Assembly (NCBI RefSeq): GCF_013520865.1
Contig: NZ_JACDXJ010000001.1
Span: 124,001-188,000 of the forward strand
Reading direction: 5' to 3'
Length of the DNA stretch: 64,000 bases
From: Microvirga mediterraneensis
Lineage (GTDB): Bacteria > Pseudomonadota > Alphaproteobacteria > Rhizobiales > Beijerinckiaceae
This document shows, piece after piece, positions 34,462-42,642 of this stretch; positions within the stretch are counted from its first letter, which is position 1; every line of letters begins with the position of its first letter. The notes beneath the pieces were generated by a model. It was given only the letters and a program-made list of their open reading frames with translations. It was not told where the DNA came from and did not search any database. The translations under genes and the position numbers were made by a program.

Positions 34462-34731
34462 TCAAATCTTAGGTCCGGAACTGCGTGTCATAACGACCTT
34501 TTGGGCATGTTGTGCAATGGACGCTCCCGTGATCCGGTAGGTCAAGAACGTGTTCAGAGTGAAGACATCCTCCGGGTGATGGCCCGGTTCACATAAGGCG
34601 GCCCGACGCAACTCCTCCAAGAGTTGCGCCGCGAGCGGATAGGCCTGTTCGGCGAGCTCTTGAGCCGTCCGCATCAGGCGCCGATGATCATATGGTGTCA
34701 TCAGAACGGATGGCCGTCGGTTAGCCATCAA
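34462..34731 (-). CDS. Rnk-like N-terminal half, probably truncated
   Basis: An 89-residue protein resembling the N-terminal helical part of Rnk (regulator of nucleoside diphosphate kinase): M-T-P-Y-D-H-R-R-L with a helix ending L-E-E-L-R-R-A, then the E-D-V-F-T-L-N-T linker where Rnk has V-V-T-M-N-S. After T-Y-R-I-T-G the sequence departs from the GreA/GreB C-terminal domain and ends 25 residues later. So it lacks the RNA polymerase-binding domain. A matching C-terminal piece lies elsewhere (36900-37109). The stop is close to the FecR gene start. It may be a short functional variant; I judge it a fragment. Confidence 0.5.
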   Translation of the reverse strand: MMANRRPSVLMTPYDHRRLMRTAQELAEQAYPLAAQLLEELRRAALCEPGHHPEDVFTLNTFLTYRITGASIAQHAQKVVMTRSSGPKI

Positions 34732-34775
34732 GCGTTCCTATTCAGAAAAGAAGCCGCCTTGGGACAGAAGCAGTC

Positions 34776-35240
34776 CTACGGGCATGGAGGGGCGCCTAAG
34801 GATGAGGACGAGCCGACAACCGGAAGAATTGCGGTGGCGGCGATCTCCACGATGGCGCCCGGTTCGACCAGCCCTGAGACTTCCACCAGCACCATGGCTG
34901 GATAATGATTTCCCATGATCTCGCTGTAGACGACGCCGAGTTCCCGCAGCTGCGCCCGGTAGTGATCGATATCAAGCACGTACCAGGTCATCTGCGCGAT
35001 GTGCTCGGGGGCACCGCCTGCTTCAGCGAGAACCGTCCGCACATTCCGCAACGCTTGGCGCGCCTGCGGAATGAGCCCAATGGACGTTACCCTTCCTGCA
35101 TTGTCGGCAGCGATCTGCCCGCCGACGAACACGAGGGTGCCCATGCCGGCCATCCCGTGTGAATAGCCGCGCGGGCTCGGCCATTTGGGCGGGTCAATCC
35201 TGCGCAACAGGGTCGCCGACCTCGGTGACACGATAGTCAT
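34776..35240 (-). CDS. RidA/YjgF-family protein, probably non-deaminase subgroup
   Basis: A 154-residue Rid protein. Core features: F-V-G-G-Q-I-A, Q-A-R-Q-A-L-R-N-V-R-T-V-L-A-E-A-G, V-L-D-I-D-H-Y and the end motif V-E-V-S-G-L-V-E-P-G-A-I-V-E-I. RidA enamine/imine deaminases have an Arg just before V-E-V; here it is Met (Y-P-A-M-V-L-V-E-V), so the classic activity is unlikely. Such Rid subgroups often sit in amine or amino-acid catabolism. It lies 71 bases after speE on the same strand and may join the polyamine operon. Substrate unknown. Confidence 0.8.
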   Translation of the reverse strand: MTIVSPRSATLLRRIDPPKWPSPRGYSHGMAGMGTLVFVGGQIAADNAGRVTSIGLIPQARQALRNVRTVLAEAGGAPEHIAQMTWYVLDIDHYRAQLRELGVVYSEIMGNHYPAMVLVEVSGLVEPGAIVEIAATAILPVVGSSSSLGAPPCP

Positions 35241-35311
35241 AACATCCTCCTGTCAGGCTCCGCGACGCAGGACGGGCGGAGCTAAATTGATCCAAGACGC
35301 GGCCCGGAGGA

Positions 35312-36196
35312 TCAAATTACTGTTTCCAGAGAATCAACAGGGCGCAGGCCCTCTCGCAGCGGGGATGGCGCAAGCGACGGAGCCAGCGTGAACGCGGCCC
35401 GGTGAACCTCGGGCGTGTAGTACCGGGTCTTTCCGTCGAGTGCCCCGAACCGCTCCCGCAAGACCTTGCATGGGGGCCGCAGTACATCGTTGGACGCCCC
35501 CGCCGCGACAAGCGCGAGCATGCCCCCGGCATAGGTCGGTACAGGAGCCAAATAAGGCCGCACCCCGGCAAAAGATGCAGCGAGGCGCCCGCACACCTGA
35601 TCCAGCTCCATGGGCTGGAAGAACGGCGCACCGCTCTGGACAGCGATCACCCCACCGGGCCGCAGCCGGCTGCGACAGGCCCTGTAGAAGGCCGGTGTGA
35701 ACAGCTTCTCCCCTGGCCCCAGCGGATCCGTCGAATCGATGACAATGACATCGAATTGTGTCGCCGTTTCCGCGATATAGCGCGTGCCGTCCATGACCAG
35801 AACGGTAGTGCGCGGATCATCGAACGCACCGCCCGATACGTCCGGTAGGAAACGCCGCGACAGGTCGATCACCTCACCGTCGATCTCAACGAGGGTAGCG
35901 CGATCGACTGGATGCTTCAGCACCTCCTTCAGCGTACCGCCATCGCCGCCGCCGATGATCAGTACGTCCCGCGCAGAACCATGCGCCATCAGTGGCACGT
36001 GGGCGATCATCTCGTGGTAGATGTGGTTGTCGCGCTCGGTTAGCTGCACGATACCGTCGAGCACCAACACCTTGCCGAAGACTGGATTTTCGAAGATCAG
36101 GACATCCTGGAACTCGGTCCGCCAATGGTATAGTACGGCGCTCATGGAGAGCATCTGCTTATGATGGCCGTAGAGCTTCTCCTGGAACCACTTCAT
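35312..36196 (-). CDS. speE: Polyamine (spermidine) synthase SpeE
   Basis: A 294-residue aminopropyltransferase. The SAM-type nucleotide motif I-I-G-G-G-D-G-G, the L-V-E-I-D segment and the catalytic D-S-T-D-P-L-G-P-G loop are all present, as is the Q-L-T-E-R-D segment near residue 52. It transfers the aminopropyl group from decarboxylated SAM to putrescine to form spermidine. ATG 36196 overlaps the speD stop by 4 bases (ATGA), so both steps are coupled in one operon. Complete. The C-terminal 25 residues are not conserved. Confidence 0.93.
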   Translation of the reverse strand: MKWFQEKLYGHHKQMLSMSAVLYHWRTEFQDVLIFENPVFGKVLVLDGIVQLTERDNHIYHEMIAHVPLMAHGSARDVLIIGGGDGGTLKEVLKHPVDRATLVEIDGEVIDLSRRFLPDVSGGAFDDPRTTVLVMDGTRYIAETATQFDVIVIDSTDPLGPGEKLFTPAFYRACRSRLRPGGVIAVQSGAPFFQPMELDQVCGRLAASFAGVRPYLAPVPTYAGGMLALVAAGASNDVLRPPCKVLRERFGALDGKTRYYTPEVHRAAFTLAPSLAPSPLREGLRPVDSLETVI

Positions 36197-36708
36197 AGGA
36201 TCACTCCCCGTTTGTGCTCGGCGAGCGTGAGATGCCCGGGCAGGAACGCGCCTTTGAGCACCTCAATGGCCTCGTGCGGCTGCGCGGCTCCGCACATGAA
36301 GATGTCGACAGCCGCATAGGAGATCTCGGGCCATGTGTGGATGGAAATGTGGCTCTCGGCAAGGACCGCCACGCCGGAGATACCGCCGTTTGGTGTGAAG
36401 TGGTGAAGATCGATGTTCAAAAGCGTCGACCCGGATCGGTCTGCGGCATCCCGAAGGGCCTTATCGATCAATTGCAGGTCGTCCAAATTTGACGCGTGCC
36501 AGAGGTCGACAATCAGGTGCGTCCCGGCAAACAACATGCCATCGCGTTGAACGAAATGATCGAGGCGACCGTCATCTATGCATGCGGAAGCTGGCAAAGT
36601 GAAAGTATTTTTCGTCCTGTCGGCATGCCTTATAGGGCTCTCGAAGCCATGCGCTGGCGGGCGCAAGCCAGCCTTCGCGACCACGCTGAGGCGTTTGGAT
36701 TCAGCCAT
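36193..36708 (-). CDS. speD: S-adenosylmethionine decarboxylase proenzyme SpeD
   Basis: A 171-residue protein, about 40 longer than usual at the N-terminus. ATG 36708 is chosen because GGAG lies 6 bases before it; ATG 36537 would give the usual length but lacks a Shine-Dalgarno. Ser119 in L-A-E-S-H-I-S-I-H is the self-cleavage site that becomes the pyruvoyl group, His124 aids processing and Cys139 is the proton donor. The product feeds decarboxylated SAM to SpeE. Members of this class are cytoplasmic dimers. Overlaps speE. Confidence 0.92.
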   Translation of the reverse strand: MAESKRLSVVAKAGLRPPAHGFESPIRHADRTKNTFTLPASACIDDGRLDHFVQRDGMLFAGTHLIVDLWHASNLDDLQLIDKALRDAADRSGSTLLNIDLHHFTPNGGISGVAVLAESHISIHTWPEISYAAVDIFMCGAAQPHEAIEVLKGAFLPGHLTLAEHKRGVIL

Positions 36709-36899
36709 TCATTTCTCCGTTGGCAGGAGCTCTGCCGGTTGTAGCAAAAAAGGAGGGCGCTCGGCCGGCAAAGGCCGCACGGCAAGCAATTCGTTTCGCT
36801 AAATTGACTTCGGAGTGCCTACACGGTTTGACGCTGCAGGGCAGTTGACTCGCGCACCTGGCGTACTGTCAATCGCTTGAGCTCCCCGGTGCGTGTGGT

Positions 36900-37109
36900 C
36901 TAATCAGTCGGGCTCTCGACAGGCCTCCCGATGAGCGCAGTGCCGATAGGCGTCAACATCGAGACCCTGCGCTTGGAAGGGCCGGATTCGTGCGGGTAAG
37001 CGAGGGAAACCGTTTGCTTCCGACCTGTCATGTCATCGTGAAGGCCAGAGATGCTCTCCTCATCCAGATAAGGAGCCGGGGGACAACCCGGCCCCAAAGG
37101 CTTAGACAT
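36900..37109 (-). pseudogene. Rnk/GreA-GreB C-terminal domain fragment
   Basis: A 69-codon frame (from ATG 37109). Its last 50 residues (D-D-M-T-G-R-K-Q-T-V-S-L-A-Y-P-H-E and M-L-T-P-I-G-T-A-L-I-G) are the C-terminal GreA/GreB-like domain of Rnk. The N-terminal helical half is missing and replaced by an unrelated 20-residue leader. It overlaps the HPF gene end by 8 bases. It may be an Rnk gene broken by a rearrangement, or a small protein translated after HPF. The complementary N-terminal half sits at 34462-34731. Confidence 0.55.
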
Positions 37110-37449
37110 GCGCCTGCATTGACATATGCCCGCGATCTGCATGAAGCATTCTGTGCTTTCTCCGGCGCAATTGCTTTTCGATCTCCCCGAGAGCCTGCTC
37201 GAAAGCATCATGACAGTCGGCAGCATATGCCTCTGCAATAAGCACCCTATAATTGCCGACCTGAACGTTGATGATGCAGCAATAGGAATGTCCCTCGCGG
37301 CTGAACCCGACGGCCGCGTGATTCAGATGCCCGAAGTACTTCCCGGCTACCTGCAGGAGCTTCTCGTGAACCTTTTGAGGCAGACCCTCACCAAGGTGGA
37401 TGTTGGAGCTGTTGATCTTGACCGACGCTCCAGCGCTACTCATCTTCAT
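37102..37449 (-). CDS. hpf: Ribosome hibernation promoting factor, short HPF/RaiA type
   Basis: A 115-residue protein with the HPF fold: an N-terminal I-H-L-G-E-G-L-P-Q-K-V-H-E-K-L helix, a beta sheet (S-Y-C-C-I-I-N-V-Q-V) and a helix D-C-H-D-A-F-E-Q-A-L-G-E-I-E-K-Q-L-R-R-R-K. It lacks the C-terminal dimerisation domain of long HPF. It binds idle ribosomes in stationary phase. A strong AAAGGAGAG precedes the start. It is probably part of a stress-induced unit with the small zinc-ribbon ORF upstream and the Rnk fragment downstream. Confidence 0.82.
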   Translation of the reverse strand: MKMSSAGASVKINSSNIHLGEGLPQKVHEKLLQVAGKYFGHLNHAAVGFSREGHSYCCIINVQVGNYRVLIAEAYAADCHDAFEQALGEIEKQLRRRKHRMLHADRGHMSMQAHV

Positions 37450-37462
37450 GGTTATCTCTCCT

Positions 37463-37666
37463 TTATTGATTCATGTCATTCGAGTAGTTTCGATGAGACG
37501 TTCCTCTCACCGAGCGGCCCGCGGACACGTCACTCGCGTGTTGCGGAACGTTGGATCTGACTGGTTCGACATGTCCGTAAAAGCACCAGGGGCACCGAGC
37601 CGCAGCCCTTGGTAAACGGCGCCTGCAGATACCGCAGACAGTTCGACTTTCGCGCTTAAACATCAT
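37463..37666 (-). CDS. Small zinc-ribbon-like ORF
   Basis: A 67-residue frame with Cys11-x2-Cys14 and Cys25-x2-Cys28 (T-V-C-G-I-C-R and R-C-P-W-C), a two-knuckle zinc-ribbon pattern. The rest is polar with no known domain. It ends 13 bases before the HPF start, whose Shine-Dalgarno lies in that gap. Only a weak GAGAG precedes its ATG. It could be a real cytoplasmic Zn protein coupled to HPF, or a chance ORF. Confidence 0.4.
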   Translation of the reverse strand: MMFKRESRTVCGICRRRLPRAAARCPWCFYGHVEPVRSNVPQHASDVSAGRSVRGTSHRNYSNDMNQ

Positions 37667-37780
37667 AGATCTCTCGTCGCGAGACTTTACTCAGCGATGA
37701 TGCTGTTCTCCTCGAGTGCGGGCAGGATTGAGCAACGACATCATCCCTGTCCGCCCACGCCGGCAACGCAAGAACCGGGT

Positions 37781-37972
37781 CTATCGCGGGACGCCTGAGG
37801 TGCCCCAGCTGCGGACCGCAGCAACATAGGCCGCCAGGATCAGCGTAATAGACGCGCAGAGTCCTGCGACGCAGATCGATGCCGCATAGCCGAAGGCCTC
37901 GCCCAGACCTTCCCAGAACACGATTTGCACGAGGGTCGTCACGAGAAAAGCTGCGAGAATGACGATGGACAT
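37781..37972 (-). CDS. Small two-helix membrane protein, unknown
   Basis: A 63-residue frame with two hydrophobic helices (S-I-V-I-L-A-A-F-L-V-T-T-L-V and A-G-L-C-A-S-I-T-L-I-L-A-A-Y). ATG 37972 follows GGTGAAG and is preferred over TTG 37984. I do not recognise a family. The hydrophobic pattern and RBS support translation, but the ORF is short. Confidence 0.45.
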   Translation of the reverse strand: MSIVILAAFLVTTLVQIVFWEGLGEAFGYAASICVAGLCASITLILAAYVAAVRSWGTSGVPR

Positions 37973-37984
37973 GACTTCACCCAA

Positions 37985-38565
37985 CGGCGACTATGGTGAG
38001 AGCGCCGTTCATCAGGACTGAATTTTGATTGCAAAAATCCGTGCGCGCTGGATCACCCACGCAGTGGATGATGAGGGATATGGCGTGTCGGGCTTATGTC
38101 GTTTTCCGATCATCCCCGGACTTGTTACGTCCGGGGCTCAGGCTCCCGTCTTCAGACGGCCTGCGCGCAAAGCGGAAAGGGTATGGGTCGTGTACATGGC
38201 ATCCCTAACCTCGGCCACGCCTCCTGCAATGTCAAGATGCATGGCGTATCGGAGAGGAAGGTTTGACAAAACTCCCGACGGGCCTAAGCTTGTTCCACCA
38301 TGCTGACATGCCCGAGACACATCCGTGGCCTTTGCCACGCCGGTAGCCTGATCGTAGGACAGTAACCCCGTGGCCCGGCGCGTCTGCGCGGGTCCGGGGC
38401 GATCAATATTCCCGAACGCATGGACGCTTCGGAGACATCATGTTCGACACACATCGGCTCTCGATACGCGCCATGACTGCGAGGACGATACGTGCGCGCC
38501 GACTGCATCGGAGCAGAATACATGTTCCAACGATCGATTAACCTACGGCAGATGACCGAAGTGAG
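37985..38565. other. 581-base region without a recognised gene
   Basis: Open frames here are short or in a frame opposite to any signal. A large minus-strand frame (38284-38865) has no RBS or domain and overlaps the HTH ORF. It probably holds the promoters of the small membrane ORF and of the HTH ORF. Confidence 0.35.
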
Positions 38566-38781
38566 ATGAGCACGAAGGCGAAATACAGATCCTTGGGCTA
38601 CCGCGTGAGATCCCCTGAAGAGCGAGACCGGCACAAGGCTCACGTCGATAAACGGACGGAGCGTATCATGGCGTTGAAAGCACAGGGTTTGAACAACACC
38701 ATTATCGCGGCCCGCATGGGCCTGAGCCCTAGCCATGTGGGCAAGATTACGCGTGAGTACAGCCAGAAAGTACCGGACTAA
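38566..38781 (+). CDS. Small HTH-type DNA-binding protein
   Basis: A 71-residue basic protein. Residues 30-65 form a helix-turn-helix: R-T-E-R-I-M-A-L-K-A-Q-G-L-N-N and T-I-I-A-A-R-M-G-L-S-P-S-H-V-G-K-I-T, like the resolvase/transposase or LuxR-type HTH. There is no ligand or second domain, so it may be an orphan regulator or a remnant of a transposase. The RBS is weak. No neighbour explains its role. Confidence 0.5.
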   Translation: MSTKAKYRSLGYRVRSPEERDRHKAHVDKRTERIMALKAQGLNNTIIAARMGLSPSHVGKITREYSQKVPD

Positions 38782-39514
38782 GAATACGTCCATCGGCGGT
38801 GGGGAGAACGTCACCGGCGAGCAGCCAAAGGCTCCTGTAAAATGAAGGAGGAGGGAGCTGGTCACTCGGATCGCTTAACGATCCTCCGCGTCGATACGTG
38901 CGATATGTCGGAGATCGATGCGCTGACACCTTCATTTCTCGCGATTCTGCCACAATGACAGCCCCGATGAAGTCATCCAACGCAAGGCGGGTGGATTTGA
39001 ACGCTGGATCGGGGCCTTGCAATCTATTGCAGAGGGGTACCCTTGTCTCCCAACGGTAGAACTTGAATTCGTGGATCTTCTACTTACTTTAGAGATATCA
39101 TGATTACGCTCTGTCCCATTCTCAGTCCTCATGCGGGGTGCCTGCTCGCGAGCCACTGAACCCCGAATGCCGGCTGTTCTTTCGCGGCCCGCATTCGGGG
39201 CCATGACGCTCCTGACCAACTCTGGACCTATGGCACCCCTTTTAGGGATCGGCGCGGCATGCGCCCTGTCAGGAACGTCTTTCAGGCCGCTGCATGCTGC
39301 GCCGCGTGGAGGAGAAGACATAACTGCAAACTATCGCCGCTCGACCGAGCCGCTTTCGCCTCACCTGCTGCTTTCAATGGCCCTTGGCCAATCATCCGCC
39401 CCAGACGCCGACGGACCCATCGCATTGTTGCCGTGGCGCGTGAGGCGGGACGGCTTCGGCTATTCGAGGCTGAGAAGATATCCTGGCCAGGACCGCGGAC
39501 CGCAAGATCCGCCT
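38782..39514. other. 733-base region without a recognised gene; holds an inverted repeat
   Basis: The frame of the CBS-BON protein stays open back to 39131, but that part lacks domain similarity and a Shine-Dalgarno. A perfect 10-bp inverted repeat (39161-39170 with 39191-39200) lies inside. It could be a hairpin or protein site. No gene is convincing. Confidence 0.4.
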
Positions 39515-40219
39515 ATGGACGAGGCCACTCCTCGGCTCACCGTCGCAGATGTCATGACGCGGGACGTAGTCTCCGTCTCGGCGGCGACCCCGGTGAGCGA
39601 GATTGCCGGTGCGCTGGCCAGCAAGCGGATCAGCGCAGTCCCTGTGGTCAGTACCGACGGAGCCCTCGTCGGCATTGTCAGCGAGAGCGACCTGATGAGA
39701 AGGACGGAGATCGGAACTCAGCGCCGCCCCTCTTGGTGGAGAAAGGTGCTGGCGGACATGGAGGCGGAGGCCGCCGACTACATCCGGACCCATGGTCGCA
39801 AGGCTCGGCACGTCATGACACCAAGGGTCGTGACCGCCACCGAGGACATGGTGCTCGCGGACATTGCCGACCTGATGGAGAAGCAGCGCCTGAAGCGTCT
39901 TCCTGTCCTGCGCGGGAGCCATCTTGTCGGCATCGTCAGTCGGAGCGATCTCGTTAGGGCCTTGGCGCGCTACCGCGCGCCTCTGTTCGCGGATCCTCCT
40001 ACCGACGGGACGATGCTGCGAGATCTGATGGACCGGGTGAAAGCGCTGACGCCGTCCCACTGTCTCATCAACATATCGGTGCATCGCGGGAACGCGGACA
40101 TTGCCGGGGTTGTGGATACCGCGACTGAACGGGAAGCTATCCTCGTCGCCGCCGAGAACACGCCGGGGATCCGATCGATTCAGGATCGGATGATCCTGCG
40201 GTGCCGGTCCACCTCTTGA
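39515..40219 (+). CDS. CBS-CBS-BON domain protein
   Basis: A 234-residue cytoplasmic protein. CBS 1 (about residues 8-62, A-D-V-M-T-R-D-V-V-S-V) and CBS 2 (about 98-150, A-R-H-V-M-T-P-R-V-V) are separated by a loop starting R-P-S-W-W-R-K. A BON-like domain (about 165-230) follows. CBS pairs bind adenine nucleotides. CBS-BON proteins are common in Hyphomicrobiales and may sense energy state. ATG 39515 lacks a clear Shine-Dalgarno, but the CBS domain begins right after it. Function unknown. Confidence 0.85.
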   Translation: MDEATPRLTVADVMTRDVVSVSAATPVSEIAGALASKRISAVPVVSTDGALVGIVSESDLMRRTEIGTQRRPSWWRKVLADMEAEAADYIRTHGRKARHVMTPRVVTATEDMVLADIADLMEKQRLKRLPVLRGSHLVGIVSRSDLVRALARYRAPLFADPPTDGTMLRDLMDRVKALTPSHCLINISVHRGNADIAGVVDTATEREAILVAAENTPGIRSIQDRMILRCRSTS

Positions 40220-40237
40220 GCCAGGAGAGCATATTCG

Positions 40238-40438
40238 GTGACGCAGTTTCGCGCCGTCCTGAATGCCGCCATCCCGTTCGGTGGCGTGTGCCTCGTTCTC
40301 GGAGCTCTCGGCGCAATGATGATCGACGCCGAGAGTCTCCTTACGGTCTATGGTATCGCGACTCTCGGGTTCGCCACATGGGCGCCCTGGGACACGTACC
40401 AGGGATGCCGCCCACTCAAGGCCAGCGGGAAAGATTAA
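40238..40438 (+). CDS. Small membrane protein, unknown
   Basis: A 66-residue frame with a GTG start; AGGAG lies 9 bases before it. Two hydrophobic stretches (F-G-G-V-C-L-V-L-G-A-L-G-A-M-M and L-L-T-V-Y-G-I-A-T-L-G-F). Its end overlaps the convergent amidohydrolase stop by 4 bases. It may be co-transcribed with the CBS-BON gene. No family is recognised. Confidence 0.45.
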   Translation: MTQFRAVLNAAIPFGGVCLVLGALGAMMIDAESLLTVYGIATLGFATWAPWDTYQGCRPLKASGKD

Positions 40439-41625
40439 GGCGAAGAGATCAACGCAGTGCCATCACGAGCGATCACCCTCCCGCCTTTCATCACCATTTT
40501 GCGCGGGCGGCGGCTTACGACAGCCTCGGCTAGAGTTTCTCCATCAAGCAGTACAACATCCGCTCTGCAGCCGGGCTCCAGGCCATAGTCATCGAGGCCC
40601 ATCATCCGCGCCGCGCCATACGTGCAGGTGTCGAGAGCCAGCGCAACCTCGTCGTCGCGACGCAGGTTGTTGCGCAGACCGACGAGGACGGCCCGCTCCA
40701 ACATGTCTGGATTGTTGTAGGGCCCCCAGGTGTCGCGCACCCCATCGGAACCCGCTGCGACAACGATGCCCGCCTCCATCAGTCGCTTGACGGCCGGAGC
40801 CGGCCTTGAGGCTGGCGCCGTCGTCAGAATGTGAATCTGCGCTTGAGCCAATGCCTCGATCAGCGCAGCGACATAATCCTGATCGGCCATGCCGAGACAG
40901 AACGCATGGCTGATCGTAACCTTGCCCTGCATTCCCAGAGCCTTCGTGCGCTCGATGATGAGTTCCATGGAGAACGCACCCAGCTCCGCCGACTCATGGA
41001 GATGGATGTCGACCGGGACAGCATAGCGCTCTGCGAGGCCGAAGACGACGTCGAGATGCCCCTTTGGATCGCGATCAATCCCGGCCGGATCGAGCCCGCC
41101 GATCACCTGAGCTCCGAGTTGAAGAGCCTTCTCCATGAGTTCGACCGTACCGGGGCGGATGAGCATGCCGCTCTGCGGGAATGCAACCAGCTCGATATCA
41201 ACTTGGTCCCTGTACCGCTCCCGGGTTTCGAGAACGCCCTCGATGCCTGCCACACCGACTTCCGTATCTACATCCACGTGGGTTCGAATATGCGTCGTGC
41301 CGAGGGATGCTGCGAGCACAGTCTGCCGGGCGGACTGACGGGCAGGATCAATGCCCAGAACACGCCGCTGCATCCGCTCGTTGTCGATCTTGTCGATGAG
41401 GCGCGGCCCCACCTCGTTGCGATACCAACCCATGCCGAGGAGCGTCTTATCCATATGCGTATGGGCCTCGATGAGACCTGGGATCAGGATGCTCCCCCCT
41501 CCATCCAGGATCTCCGCGCCTTCCTCGACATCCCCGCCATAGCCGCCGATCCGTCCCTCACGAATCGTCACCGAGGTTGCCTCTCCTCCCATCGGGCGCA
41601 CATTGCGGATTACCAGATTATGCAT
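40435..41625 (-). CDS. Cytosine-deaminase-like amidohydrolase
   Basis: A 396-residue metal hydrolase. Metal ligands: H-T-H-M-D-K near residue 55, H-L-H-E-S near 206, S-H-A-F-C-L-G near 240 and the Asp of G-S-D-G-V-R-D near 300. The H-T-H-M-D-K and H-L-H-E pattern is typical of CodA and related N-acyl/imino hydrolases, so a pyrimidine, isocytosine or related ring is likely as substrate. It is monocistronic and divergent from the GntR regulator, with a TTGTATACAA site between. No signal peptide. Exact substrate unknown. Confidence 0.88.
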   Translation of the reverse strand: MHNLVIRNVRPMGGEATSVTIREGRIGGYGGDVEEGAEILDGGGSILIPGLIEAHTHMDKTLLGMGWYRNEVGPRLIDKIDNERMQRRVLGIDPARQSARQTVLAASLGTTHIRTHVDVDTEVGVAGIEGVLETRERYRDQVDIELVAFPQSGMLIRPGTVELMEKALQLGAQVIGGLDPAGIDRDPKGHLDVVFGLAERYAVPVDIHLHESAELGAFSMELIIERTKALGMQGKVTISHAFCLGMADQDYVAALIEALAQAQIHILTTAPASRPAPAVKRLMEAGIVVAAGSDGVRDTWGPYNNPDMLERAVLVGLRNNLRRDDEVALALDTCTYGAARMMGLDDYGLEPGCRADVVLLDGETLAEAVVSRRPRKMVMKGGRVIARDGTALISSP

Positions 41626-41692
41626 CAGCGTTCTCGCTTCTCAGATCAATTCCAAGGCAACACGGGTGGGATGCATTGCCATTCCATCATAT

Positions 41693-41702
41693 TTGTATAC
41701 AA
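41693..41702 (+). promoter_or_regulatory. TTGTATACAA GntR-type operator
   Basis: A perfect 10-bp palindrome in the 170-base interval between the amidohydrolase (start 41625) and the GntR gene (start 41796). Near-identical sites occur at 42643-42652 and 42665-42674, before the ABC importer. FCD regulators bind short T-G-T-x-C-A dyads, so this is a probable site of the 41796-42503 regulator. Confidence 0.65.
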
Positions 41703-41795
41703 TTGAGAATACAGAATGCCAGTAGAATTCGTCCTTCCTGAGCGGACAATTTTGTGGAACATAGTTCGCTCCCCTGAGTTCCTCCGCACGGTCCC

Positions 41796-42503
41796 ATGAA
41801 CGCTTCAGTCAGAAAGCCTAAGTCAGCAGCCGGCACTCGGAGCGATTCCGTTTACGCCGGACTTCGCCGCGCGATCATCGAGCAGGCACTGATGCCAGGG
41901 GACAAGCTGACCGAGGATGTCATCGGCGAGCGGTTCGGCGTCAGCCGCACGATCGTCCGGACCGTTCTCGCGCGCCTCCATGCCGAGGGTCTCGTCGACA
42001 TGCAGCCGAACAAGGGCGCCACCATCGCGCAGCCGAGCCTTTCGGAGGCGCAGGACGTTTTCGAGACGCGAATGTGCCTGGAACGCCAAGTCCTTGTCCG
42101 GCTTGCTGAAAAGGTCACGCCAGACGACATCGAGCACCTGCAGCGACACGTGAACCTGGAGACGAAAGCCAACTCGCAGGATGGCGCCGCTGCCATTCGC
42201 CTGGCGGGGGAGTTCCATATTCTTCTGGCCTCCCTCTCTGGCAACAGGGTTCTTGCCCGGTATGTGGACGAGGTTGTCTCACGTTGCTCGCTCATCCTGG
42301 CGCTCTATAGCCGACCGCACTCCTCCGACTGCTCGATTCATGAGCATCAGCAGATCATCGACGCCCTTCGATTGCGGAACAGCCAGGCTGCCGTCGACGC
42401 CATGGACCACCATCTCAAGGCGGTTACAGACAGAGCGCTTCTGTCCTCCACATCTGACAAGCATCGCGACATCCGGTCCATCCTTGACCGCTACGCTTCC
42501 TGA
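41796..42503 (+). CDS. GntR-family (FCD) regulator of the heterocycle region
   Basis: A 235-residue regulator. GntR winged helix (about residues 20-80, F-G-V-S-R-T-I-V-R-T-V-L-A-R-L) and FCD domain (about 90-225). The FCD metal/ligand residues are visible: E-F-H at about 143, H-E-H-Q near 183 and D-H-H-L near 205. It probably controls both the divergent amidohydrolase and the importer operon that follows. Its ligand may be the imported heterocycle or an acid derived from it. Complete. Confidence 0.88.
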   Translation: MNASVRKPKSAAGTRSDSVYAGLRRAIIEQALMPGDKLTEDVIGERFGVSRTIVRTVLARLHAEGLVDMQPNKGATIAQPSLSEAQDVFETRMCLERQVLVRLAEKVTPDDIEHLQRHVNLETKANSQDGAAAIRLAGEFHILLASLSGNRVLARYVDEVVSRCSLILALYSRPHSSDCSIHEHQQIIDALRLRNSQAAVDAMDHHLKAVTDRALLSSTSDKHRDIRSILDRYAS

Positions 42504-42642
42504 CAGCCGGGCCTGAAATTCCCCACCCCATCGACCAACGCCGGAATGTTCCTCTCGAACAGAGGATATTGCCTGCGATCGCGTCAGCTCTCGCGTCTGA
42601 ATGATGAAAATTCAGTCGCTTGCAGAATTGACGGCCCCCTTT

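Noticed and set aside
38284..38865. A 193-codon minus-strand frame opposite the HTH ORF
   Set aside because: No domain or RBS; hydrophobic and Cys/His content looks random. The HTH on the plus strand is the better gene.
39131..39514. N-terminal extension of the CBS-BON protein
   Set aside because: The 128 extra residues show no domain, include the inverted repeat and have no RBS.
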